From: Bog-1181 sp964565765
GTDB lineage: Bacteria > Oederibacteriota > PGYV01 > Palsa-1178
NCBI GenBank assembly: GCA_964565765.1
Contig: CAZMGF010000006.1
Span: 1-64,000, forward strand
Direction of reading: 5' to 3'
Length of the DNA stretch: 64,000 nt
Shown in pieces: positions 15,031-21,596 of the stretch. The translations under genes and the position numbers were made by a program. The notes beneath the pieces are model-generated. The model made no database searches, was not told the DNA's origin, and worked only from the letters and a program-made list of their open reading frames with translations. How positions within the stretch are numbered: position 1 is the stretch's first letter; each line of letters starts with the position of its first letter.

Positions 15031-15798
15031 ATGAAAAGGTTCAGGAATTATTTTTTTGCGCTGCTTTTTGTACTGGTATCTGCTTCGTTATACGCGGTAA
15101 ATTACCAGGATGTTGTTTACCTTAAAAACGGCAGCGTTGTTAAGGGAATGATAACCGAACAGGTGCCCAACCAGTCGCTGACCATCGAAACAAAGGACGG
15201 CAGTATTTTTGTTTTTAAGATGTCTGAAATTATAAAGATTACGAAAGAAAGGGCCGGTGAAGACGATTCCGGGATCAAAAACAATCCGGAAAAGAATTTT
15301 GCCCTGCTAATAAACCCGCTTGGATTCGTCCAGTTCGGGCCGCAGATTGATCTTGAAGCAAAATTAATTCCGGATCTTTATGTACTGGGAGCATTCAGGA
15401 TGCATTCGCTCGGGCTGCTTTCCTACGCGCTTACAACAGATTTAACAACGGCATACGCTTACGGCGTAGGTATACGCAAATTTTTCAGGGAGCCTTCAAC
15501 CGGGAACGCATTTTACCTCGGCATACAGGAGCAGTACGGCGTCAATAATTCCGGCATAAGCGATTCAGGCTCGGGCAACTGGACAGGCACCGCGACTTAT
15601 CTTGCGTCGGCACTTGACGTTGGATACAGGTGGAGGACGCAGGAAGGATTTATTTTCTCCCTCGGCGTGCTTGCGGGCCTGGCTCCGGTGCTTACAGATA
15701 CATGGTATTACAATAACACACCGGGGACAGTTTATAATAACGATCTCAAGACTTACCTGTTTGGCATGCTTGAACTTGAAGTAGGATACGAGCTGTAA
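15031..15798 (+). CDS. Secreted beta-barrel-like protein with N-terminal NGSVVKG module
   Basis: A signal peptide (residues 1-22) leads into a 50-residue beta module (DVVYLKNGSVVKGMI, then DGSIFVFKMSEIIKI). The rest is a run of amphipathic strands rich in aromatic residues, ending LEVGYEL, as in small outer-membrane barrels. The N-terminal module is common in Bacteroidetes-like secreted proteins. A similar module-plus-barrel layout recurs in the protein at 58690-59883. AGGAGG precedes the ATG. It is monocistronic: strong promoter upstream, strong terminator downstream. Ligand and function are unknown. Confidence 0.7.
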   Translation: MKRFRNYFFALLFVLVSASLYAVNYQDVVYLKNGSVVKGMITEQVPNQSLTIETKDGSIFVFKMSEIIKITKERAGEDDSGIKNNPEKNFALLINPLGFVQFGPQIDLEAKLIPDLYVLGAFRMHSLGLLSYALTTDLTTAYAYGVGIRKFFREPSTGNAFYLGIQEQYGVNNSGISDSGSGNWTGTATYLASALDVGYRWRTQEGFIFSLGVLAGLAPVLTDTWYYNNTPGTVYNNDLKTYLFGMLELEVGYEL

Positions 15799-15830
15799 AT
15801 AATAAACAGGGCTATATTTACATTATATTG

Positions 15831-15866
15831 ACCCCGGGCTTTTAAGGCCCGGGGTTTTCTTTTTTA
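15831..15866 (+). terminator. Rho-independent terminator
   Basis: A 9-bp GC-rich stem (ACCCCGGGC at 15831-15839 with GCCCGGGGT at 15847-15855) is followed by a T-rich run to 15866. It ends the outer-membrane protein gene. Confidence 0.95.
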
Positions 15867-15943
15867 ACCAAAAAACACCGCAAGTTTTTCTGATTCCATA
15901 CGTTTATATATATAAAGGACAAATTATCAAGCAGGAGGAATTT

Positions 15944-16489
15944 ATGGAACACCGGGAAATTATAAGTAAATTAAGCGCTTTTCTGGATAATGAGCTGCAT
16001 GAACCTGTGAAAAAAGAGGTGAAGTCTCATCTTGGTTCATGCAGTGAATGCTCAAAAGAATATGAAATTCTTGCTGCACAGCGGGAATATTTAATTAAGG
16101 CTCCGGCCATTGAGCCGGCGGCAGCCTTCCGCGCGGAAATTACCGCAAAGATAGATACGCAAAAGGCGGCAAAACCGGCACTTGGCTTTGGAAAGCTTAT
16201 ACCTGTGCCGCTGGCCCTTTCGGCGCTGGTTCTTATTTTCTCGGCATATATGATAGTGGCTCCGGTGGCGTATGGAATGAATATTGAATCAGTTAAACCA
16301 CAGGCAAAGCGCATGGCAATTAATGCCGTTTTAGCCTGCGAGTGCGGCGGTATTTTCACGCCGGCAGCTTTCGCAAAGTTCTGCGGCGCATGCACGGCAA
16401 ACGCCTGCACATGCTGCGACGCAAAATGCGGTACGAATTGCAAAATGAAAATGAAAACAGGAGGGTGTGAGCATGGGAACGAAAAGTAA
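15944..16489 (+). CDS. Anti-sigma-factor-like zinc-finger membrane protein with Cys-rich tail
   Basis: The N-terminal 40 residues form a zf-HC2 anti-sigma fold (LSAFLDNELHEPV, then HLGSCSECSKEYE), giving the HxxxCxxC zinc site. One membrane helix follows (about residues 88-110). The C-terminal roughly 55 residues, which should be outside the membrane, hold ten Cys, many in pairs (CECGG, CGACTANACTCC, CGTNC), and end GGCEHGNEK. This tail is not usual for anti-sigma factors and looks like a metal or redox sensor. Its natural partner is the ECF sigma at 14341-14934. The next gene overlaps by 17 bp. AGGAGG lies 8 bp before the ATG. Confidence 0.8.
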   Translation: MEHREIISKLSAFLDNELHEPVKKEVKSHLGSCSECSKEYEILAAQREYLIKAPAIEPAAAFRAEITAKIDTQKAAKPALGFGKLIPVPLALSALVLIFSAYMIVAPVAYGMNIESVKPQAKRMAINAVLACECGGIFTPAAFAKFCGACTANACTCCDAKCGTNCKMKMKTGGCEHGNEK

Positions 16490-16739
16490 GGTGGCAATAG
16501 GAAGCCTGATAGTGGGTATAGCATGTTTTTTAAATCTTTTAGGGATCGAAAAAGCCCTGGCGGCAATAACGCTGGGATGGATGGGGTTAAAAGAGGCCGG
16601 CAGTGAGGAAAAAAGCGGCAAAGGGTTCGCGTATGCCGGAATCATACTGGGAGCAGCGTATATTATAACTGTTGCCGTCCTGCTTATTTTTTACGGCCCG
16701 CAGTTCATCGAACGCATTAAAATGATGGCGGGGAAATAA
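16473..16739 (+). CDS. Small two-helix membrane protein (DUF4190-like)
   Basis: About 88 residues with two or three hydrophobic segments: VAIGSLIVGIACFLNLLG, a short one around AAITLGWMGLKEA, and a long C-terminal one. The pattern of helix, Gly-rich turn with GKGFAYAG, then helix resembles DUF4190 proteins. ATG 16473 is chosen because AGGAGGG lies 7 bp upstream. A GTG at 16467 would be too close. It overlaps the anti-sigma gene by 17 bp, so translation is likely coupled. Function unknown. It may assist the sensor or the exported Cys-rich protein that follows. Confidence 0.65.
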   Translation: MGTKSKVAIGSLIVGIACFLNLLGIEKALAAITLGWMGLKEAGSEEKSGKGFAYAGIILGAAYIITVAVLLIFYGPQFIERIKMMAGK

Positions 16740-16775
16740 CAAAAAAGGAAGTAGAATATTTCAAAGGAGGCTCAA

Positions 16776-17075
16776 ATGAAAAGTTCCAGACTGATCACTG
16801 CTTTGCTTTTTGTTCTTGTAATGGTTTCAGCGTCTTTTGCCGGAAACATGGCGGGTAAGACGTGCGCGGACATGAAGGGAAATACAGCAATGTGCTGCGC
16901 CAAGGGAAACTGCCCCTGCCCGATGTGCGTAAAAGGTGCGGTAGTAAAGGTTACCAACACCGCGGATGGAGTAACAATATCCATAACTTCAACTGACAAG
17001 ACAACAGTTAAGGCAATACAGGACAGCGCGGCAAAATGCGCCTCAATGTGCGCCAACAAGGCAGCGGCAAAGTAA
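16776..17075 (+). CDS. Small exported Cys-rich protein (possible metal-binding)
   Basis: A 99-residue protein with a clear signal peptide (cleaved near SFAGN) and eight Cys in the mature part: TCADM, MCCAKGNCPCPMC and KCASMC. Between the Cys clusters is a beta-type stretch (AVVKVTNTADGVTISITST). The Met/Cys-rich character suggests soft-metal binding in the periplasm. AAAGGAGG precedes the ATG. It lies 37 bp after the DUF4190-like gene and before a strong terminator, so it is likely the last gene of the anti-sigma operon. I do not recognise a named family. Confidence 0.7.
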   Translation: MKSSRLITALLFVLVMVSASFAGNMAGKTCADMKGNTAMCCAKGNCPCPMCVKGAVVKVTNTADGVTISITSTDKTTVKAIQDSAAKCASMCANKAAAK

Positions 17076-17097
17076 AAAAGTATAAGGCAATTTGCAA

Positions 17098-17133
17098 AGA
17101 GCAGGGGCCCCTTCACGGCCCCCTGCTCTTTTT
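17098..17133 (+). terminator. Rho-independent terminator
   Basis: A 12-13-bp stem with one bulge (AGAGCAGGGG... with ...CCCCTGCTCT) around a CTTCA loop, followed by TTTTT, ends the anti-sigma/Cys-rich operon. Confidence 0.9.
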
Positions 17134-17157
17134 CATTACTGGAATAATATGGCTTTC

Positions 17158-17185
17158 TTGACAAAATATATTATAGATATATACT
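17158..17185 (+). promoter_or_regulatory. Promoter of the aldo/keto reductase gene
   Basis: TTGACA (17158-17163) and TATACT (17180-17185), spacer 16 bp, sit 30 bp before the start codon. Confidence 0.75.
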
Positions 17186-17215
17186 TGTTGTAATTATAAA
17201 ATCAGGGGGTATTTC

Positions 17216-18172
17216 ATGCAAAAAAGAAAACTCGGCTGGACTGGGCTGGAATTATCAGTCATCGGGCTCGGGACCTGGGCGGCCGGCGGAGGAGAATGGA
17301 AATTCGGATGGGGGCCGCAGGATGACGGGGATACGATAAAATCAATACACGAGGCTCTGGACTGCGGCATCAACTGGATAGACACGGCCGCGGTGTACGG
17401 CCTGGGCCATTCTGAAATAGTTGTCGGCAGGGCCGTAAAAAATATGAGGGAGAGGGTAATACTCGCCACAAAATGCGAGCGCCGCTGGAATGCCGACGGC
17501 AGCGAGATATTCGGCGTACTCAAGAAAAATGATATTAAAAAGGAATGTGAGGATTCCCTTAAAAGACTTTCAACCGGCCATATTGACCTTTACCAGATAC
17601 ACTGGCCAAATCCGGAGGAGGATATTGTTGAAGGGTGGGAAGCCATAAACGAACTTATTAAGGAAGGAAAAGTGCGTTTCGGCGGCGTATCAAATTTTTC
17701 CACGGCCCAGATGGAAAAAATATGGCCGTCGGGAAAAATAGCCTCGCTTCAGCCGCCTTACAGCATGCTCAGGCGCTCTATAGAAGGGGATCAGACCGCC
17801 TACTGCGCGCAGAATAATATCGGGATGATAACATATTCGCCAATGGAAAAGGGTTTGCTGACCGGCAAGGTCACCATGGAATGGGTAAAAGGGCTGCCTG
17901 AGAGTGACCACAGGAAGCGCGATAATAATTTTAACGAGCCGCAGCTTTCAAAGAATCTTGCGCTCCTGGAAAAACTTAAAAACATATCGGAAAAAGCCGG
18001 GATAACCTTGAGTCAGCTTGCCATAGCCTGGGTATTAAGGCGGCCGGAAATAACCGCTGCCATAGTCGGCGCGAGAAAACCCGGGCAGATAAAAGAGACG
18101 GCTCCGGCCGGCGATGCCACGCTTGCTGATGATATAATAAAAGAGATAGATGGTATACTCGCCGCAAAATAA
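17216..18172 (+). CDS. Aldo/keto reductase
   Basis: A 318-residue (beta/alpha)8 NAD(P)H-dependent reductase. Motifs: WIDTAAVYGLGHSE (catalytic Asp and Tyr), ATKCERRW (catalytic Lys) and QIHWPNPEED (catalytic His). The C-terminal SQLAIAWVLRRPEI and VGARKPGQI segments bind the cofactor phosphate. It is close to the YajO/Tas group. The substrate aldehyde or ketone cannot be named. It stands alone: promoter upstream, and 99 bp before the radical SAM gene. Confidence 0.95.
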   Translation: MQKRKLGWTGLELSVIGLGTWAAGGGEWKFGWGPQDDGDTIKSIHEALDCGINWIDTAAVYGLGHSEIVVGRAVKNMRERVILATKCERRWNADGSEIFGVLKKNDIKKECEDSLKRLSTGHIDLYQIHWPNPEEDIVEGWEAINELIKEGKVRFGGVSNFSTAQMEKIWPSGKIASLQPPYSMLRRSIEGDQTAYCAQNNIGMITYSPMEKGLLTGKVTMEWVKGLPESDHRKRDNNFNEPQLSKNLALLEKLKNISEKAGITLSQLAIAWVLRRPEITAAIVGARKPGQIKETAPAGDATLADDIIKEIDGILAAK

Positions 18173-18271
18173 ATCGCCTGGATTGATCAGTCCGGCCGCT
18201 CTTTATCTTGCAAAAAAAATCAAAAGGCTATATCATATTTCATTATCCCGATTTTAAAGGCGGATTTATTT

Positions 18272-19174
18272 ATGAAATTAAAAGAGCTGATTTATTATAC
18301 AAAATACGGTTTTTCATCCCTGCTTATGCGCTCGTTTGCGCCAATAGTCGCGGGAGTGCCGCTGACCGACCTGTGCAACCTCAAATGCGCCCACTGCGTC
18401 GTCGCAAACAGGGGGCGCGGCCATTATTCCTTTGCCCGCCTGATGGAAATATTCAGTATGTTTTACTCCAGAGGGGCGCGGGTGCTTTATCTGCAGGGCG
18501 GGGAAATCATGATGTGGGAAGAGGGCAATTTAAGGGTTAACGATGTAATAAAGGCTGCAAGGAAAATTGGTTTTTTCATGGTGGCTGCGGTTACGAACGG
18601 AACTTTCCCAATAGATATTTCTTCAGACGCGGTGTGGGTAAGCCTTGACGGCCCGGAAAAATACCACGATTCAATACGCGGGGAGGGCTGTTACAGGCTT
18701 GTAATGGAAAACATCAGGAAGTCCGGACATCCGGCAATATCCGTAAACCTGACAATAAATAAAAAAAATATGAAAGCAGTGGCGGAGCTTATAAAGTCCG
18801 TAAATTCGGAAAAAAACATAAAAGGCGTTTCGATAAATTTTCACACTCCATATCCAGGCGTGGAAGGTCTAGCGCTTGACATGGAAGCGCGGGCGGCGGT
18901 TGTTGATGAAATTATCAGACTGAAAAAAGAAGGGTTCAGGATAATCAATTCCATATACGGATTAAAGGGGATGAAAACAGGGCGGTATAAAAGGCCCGTG
19001 CATATAATACAGATGATGGAAATGGACCGTGTTTTTGAATGCTGCTGGGGGAGGGAAATACCAGGGGTATGCGAAAAGTGCGGTTACGGCATCATACCCG
19101 AATTATCGGGAATAGAGGCCCTGGATCCGGCCGCTCTGCTTGGCGCTATTAACCTCTTTAAGAAGGGGCGGTAA
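18272..19174 (+). CDS. Radical SAM protein linked to a UbiA-type gene
   Basis: The SAM-cleaving [4Fe-4S] site is CNLKCAHC (CxxxCxxC, about residues 35-42). Then come GGE-type (YLQGGE) and later barrel motifs. The C-terminal end has a further Cys set (ECCWGREIPGVCEKCGYG), which could hold a second cluster, as in SPASM or DUF3463-like tails. Length is 300 residues. The next gene starts on the base after its stop, so the two are translated together. By this link it may act in quinone or isoprenoid chemistry. I cannot assign the reaction. Confidence 0.9.
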   Translation: MKLKELIYYTKYGFSSLLMRSFAPIVAGVPLTDLCNLKCAHCVVANRGRGHYSFARLMEIFSMFYSRGARVLYLQGGEIMMWEEGNLRVNDVIKAARKIGFFMVAAVTNGTFPIDISSDAVWVSLDGPEKYHDSIRGEGCYRLVMENIRKSGHPAISVNLTINKKNMKAVAELIKSVNSEKNIKGVSINFHTPYPGVEGLALDMEARAAVVDEIIRLKKEGFRIINSIYGLKGMKTGRYKRPVHIIQMMEMDRVFECCWGREIPGVCEKCGYGIIPELSGIEALDPAALLGAINLFKKGR

Positions 19175-20464
19175 ATGGAAAATCACGAAGCGCTTATAGT
19201 GGAAAGGCTGCTGCCTGAAAAAAAAATAATGCTCGCATCATATCCAGACGGGGAATGGAAAACTGAAGCTGTTGCGGCAGCCCGTGGTATGGAAGTATAC
19301 TGTGTTTTATCGGACAAATCCGTATACGCAGGGATTAAAAAAAATCCGAGGGTTGATTTTACAGGAGCCGGAGTGTCGGGCCGGGGCATAGCGCGTGAAA
19401 TCAAGGCACAGAGGCTGCCTGAGGGTATAAACATACAACCGGGGAATTATATTTTTCTGCTTGTTCCATACAGGATAAAATTTAACGGCGGTGAATTTGA
19501 AAAGACAAAAAAAGGCTGGATACCGGCTGCGGCGGAAGTGAAAAGGGACCGAGGCCTGAAATTCTGGCTCGACGCGGCCCGTTTTGTATCGGCGCCTATG
19601 TCGCTCATCCCGGTAATTACCGGAACCCTTCTTGCCGCCATTAACGGAAAATTCAATCCTTTCATATTTCTGGCGGCCCTTGCCGGCGGCCTTGCCGCGC
19701 ACATGGGGGTCAATTTTTACAGCGATTATAATGATTATAAAAAAGGCTTTGACACACCAGGCGCATTATCCAGCCATACAGGCGCGCTTATAGATGAGCG
19801 TATAGCCCCTTCAGCAATTATCACCGCGGCTTTTATCTGTTTCGCGGTTACCGGGTTCTCGGGACTATACCTCATATTCGCGGCTGGCTGGCCCGTAATT
19901 ATTTTCGGCTTTATAGGCCTGGCCGGAGGCGTTTCATATACAGGATGGCCTCTGGCTGCAAAATACCGCGCCATGGGAGAGCTTGCCACTTCATTTTTGA
20001 TGGGGCCGCTCATGGTGGCCGGAGCGTATTTTGTCCAGGCCGGAAATTTAAGGCCCGGTCCTGTTGTAATATCTGTTTGTCTGGGGCTGCTTGTGGGCTC
20101 TGTAACGCTGGCAAATAATATAAGGGATATGGAAGATGACGGAAATAACGGGTTTGTGACGCTGCCCATAAAGACAGGTTTCGGACCGGCAAGAAAAATT
20201 TACGCCGCGTTCCTTCTGGCGCCATATGCCGTACTGTCGGTTTTTATTGCCATATGGCCAAAATTTTATCCGGCTGCCGCGGCATTTTTCAGCCTGCCGT
20301 ATGCTGTAAAATGCATTAGCCTGATATTCAAAGGGGGAAAGAACAGCGCTGAGATAAGGCTGAGCGCGGTAAATAATCCCTACCCGCTTTTTTCAATACG
20401 CCTGTATATAAGATTTTCCATGCTGTTGCTCGCCGGGCTCTGCGCGGTTTTTTTTCTCAGATGA
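19175..20464 (+). CDS. PPOX-like flavin domain fused to a UbiA-family prenyltransferase (MenA-like)
   Basis: The first roughly 125 residues look like an FMN-binding split barrel of the pyridoxamine phosphate oxidase-like type (MLASYPDGEW, NPRVDFTGAG, a closing strand with YRIKF). From about residue 135 comes a UbiA-type membrane prenyltransferase with about nine helices. Its Asp-rich motifs are NFYSDYNDYKKGFD and NNIRDMEDD, close to MenA (1,4-dihydroxy-2-naphthoate prenyltransferase). MenA itself has no such N-terminal domain. The gene abuts the radical SAM gene. It likely attaches a polyprenyl chain to an aromatic quinone precursor, and the flavin domain could reduce or tune that ring. The product quinone is unproved. 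Confidence 0.85.
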   Translation: MENHEALIVERLLPEKKIMLASYPDGEWKTEAVAAARGMEVYCVLSDKSVYAGIKKNPRVDFTGAGVSGRGIAREIKAQRLPEGINIQPGNYIFLLVPYRIKFNGGEFEKTKKGWIPAAAEVKRDRGLKFWLDAARFVSAPMSLIPVITGTLLAAINGKFNPFIFLAALAGGLAAHMGVNFYSDYNDYKKGFDTPGALSSHTGALIDERIAPSAIITAAFICFAVTGFSGLYLIFAAGWPVIIFGFIGLAGGVSYTGWPLAAKYRAMGELATSFLMGPLMVAGAYFVQAGNLRPGPVVISVCLGLLVGSVTLANNIRDMEDDGNNGFVTLPIKTGFGPARKIYAAFLLAPYAVLSVFIAIWPKFYPAAAAFFSLPYAVKCISLIFKGGKNSAEIRLSAVNNPYPLFSIRLYIRFSMLLLAGLCAVFFLR

Positions 20465-20538
20465 CAGGTATGAGCGGCATAAACTGCGGCTGTAACCCTT
20501 TATATATATAAAATACATTTTTCTTTTTCTAAACTTAC

Positions 20539-20547
20539 TGGTATAAT
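20539..20547 (+). promoter_or_regulatory. Extended -10 promoter before msrB
   Basis: TGGTATAAT (20539-20547) is an extended -10 element 57 bp before the ATG, with no clear -35. Confidence 0.5.
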
Positions 20548-20603
20548 TCATAAGGCGCAAATGATTGTCCCGCAAATGAGATATTCCACACAGGAGGTTT
20601 GTC

Positions 20604-21173
20604 ATGAAATTAAAAAACATTATTCCACCGGTGATAGTTGTAATTATTGTTCTAATCATCGGATGCATGAACAGGGAGGGGAAAATGAAAAACGACCCGA
20701 AAGAGGCTCAGGGCGGGTTTGTCGCAAAACCCGGAAAAGTTAAAATATTTGATTATAAGACGGGAAAAGTAAATGAAGTGGATAAGGTAATACAGAGCGA
20801 GGAAGTTTACAAGAAAATGCTCCCGCCGGATGTGTGCTTCATCGTAAGGGATAAGGGGACAGAGGCGCCATTTACCGGCAAACTGCTCAATAACCACAAA
20901 AAAGGAATTTATAAATGCGTGGTCTGCGGCACCGACCTTTTTTCCTCCGACACAAAATTCGAGTCAGGGACGGGATGGCCGAGTTTTTTCAAGCCTGTAT
21001 CGGAGCTTAATATAATAGAAATAACAGACACAAGCGCCGGCATGGTAAGGACGGAAATTGTGTGCGCGCGCTGCGGATCGCATCTCGGACATGTATTTGA
21101 CGACGGACCGCAGCCCACAGGGCTGCGCTACTGCATGAACTCCGCCGCGCTTACGTTTGAGGAGATAAAATAA
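20604..21173 (+). CDS. msrB: Peptide-methionine (R)-S-oxide reductase, lipoprotein
   Basis: MsrB reduces methionine-R-sulfoxide in damaged proteins. The N-terminus is a lipoprotein signal (helix ending IIGC, Cys21), so the enzyme acts outside the cytoplasmic membrane. A linker of about 45 residues follows. The catalytic domain has the two zinc Cys pairs (CVVCGTDLF and CARCGSHLGHVFDDG), the SGTGWPSF substrate motif and the catalytic Cys in RYCMNSAAL. AGGAGG precedes the ATG. No msrA is fused or adjacent. Together with the exported glutathione peroxidase at 62860-63426 it suggests oxidative repair in the envelope. Confidence 0.95.
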   Translation: MKLKNIIPPVIVVIIVLIIGCMNREGKMKNDPKEAQGGFVAKPGKVKIFDYKTGKVNEVDKVIQSEEVYKKMLPPDVCFIVRDKGTEAPFTGKLLNNHKKGIYKCVVCGTDLFSSDTKFESGTGWPSFFKPVSELNIIEITDTSAGMVRTEIVCARCGSHLGHVFDDGPQPTGLRYCMNSAALTFEEIK

Positions 21174-21192
21174 TAAGCAGTGTTGGCAATTT

Positions 21193-21282
21193 ACTGCGGA
21201 CATATGAGCCTTTTTCCGGGTAGCTGCGGCTAAATTTAAAAGATGGCCGCAGGGCCCTCCAAAAGTCTCATATGTCCGCAGT
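21193..21282. repeat. Palindromic element, copy 2 (16-bp perfect terminal inverted repeats)
   Basis: A 90-bp copy of the element at 13982-14087. It has the same ends (actgcggacatatgag and its reverse complement, 21267-21282) and the same unpaired CCTTTTTCCGGG and CCCTCCAAAAG blocks. The inner stem is CTGCGGC with GCCGCAG, where copy 1 has CTGCGC with GCGCAG, so both sides changed together. It lies 19 bp after msrB and 45 bp before the copZ-like gene. Confidence 0.85.
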
Positions 21283-21327
21283 ATATACAAAGTTAGCTAA
21301 TACAAGGTAAAATAACAGGAGGTTTTT

Positions 21328-21531
21328 ATGAAAGCACAAATAATAAAAACCACGGGCATGCACTGCAGCGGGTGCGAAATGAACGCTCAGGAGTTTGTAT
21401 CCGAATTGCCTGGCATAAAAAAAGTAAAGGCGGATTTTAAGAAAGGCGAGGTTAAGGTCGAATTCGACGAGGAAAAAACAGATGTTGAAGAAATAAAAAA
21501 TAAGATTATAGAAGCCGGATTTAAAGCATAA
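21328..21531 (+). CDS. Heavy-metal-associated domain protein (CopZ-like)
   Basis: A 67-residue single HMA domain (beta-alpha-beta-beta-alpha-beta) with the metal site GMHCSGC (C13, C16). Such proteins bind Cu(I) and hand it to CopA. It lies 65 bp upstream of a CopA-type ATPase, with AGGAGG before its ATG and a REP-like hairpin between the two genes. Length and motif are normal. Its acidic C-terminal half (EEKTDVEEIKNKI) suits docking to a basic partner. Confidence 0.9.
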   Translation: MKAQIIKTTGMHCSGCEMNAQEFVSELPGIKKVKADFKKGEVKVEFDEEKTDVEEIKNKIIEAGFKA

Positions 21532-21545
21532 TGAATTAATGTCCC

Positions 21546-21573
21546 TGTAGGGGCCGCCCTGTGTGGCGGCCCG
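21546..21573. repeat. REP-like hairpin, copy 1
   Basis: TGTAGGGGCCGCC, loop CTGTGT, GGCGGCCCG: an 8-bp perfect stem (21551-21558 with 21565-21572), 23 bp upstream of copA. It is a member of a four-copy family (also 33117, 39904 and 54153). Confidence 0.85.
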
Positions 21574-21596
21574 AAACATAGATAAAAGGGGAAATA

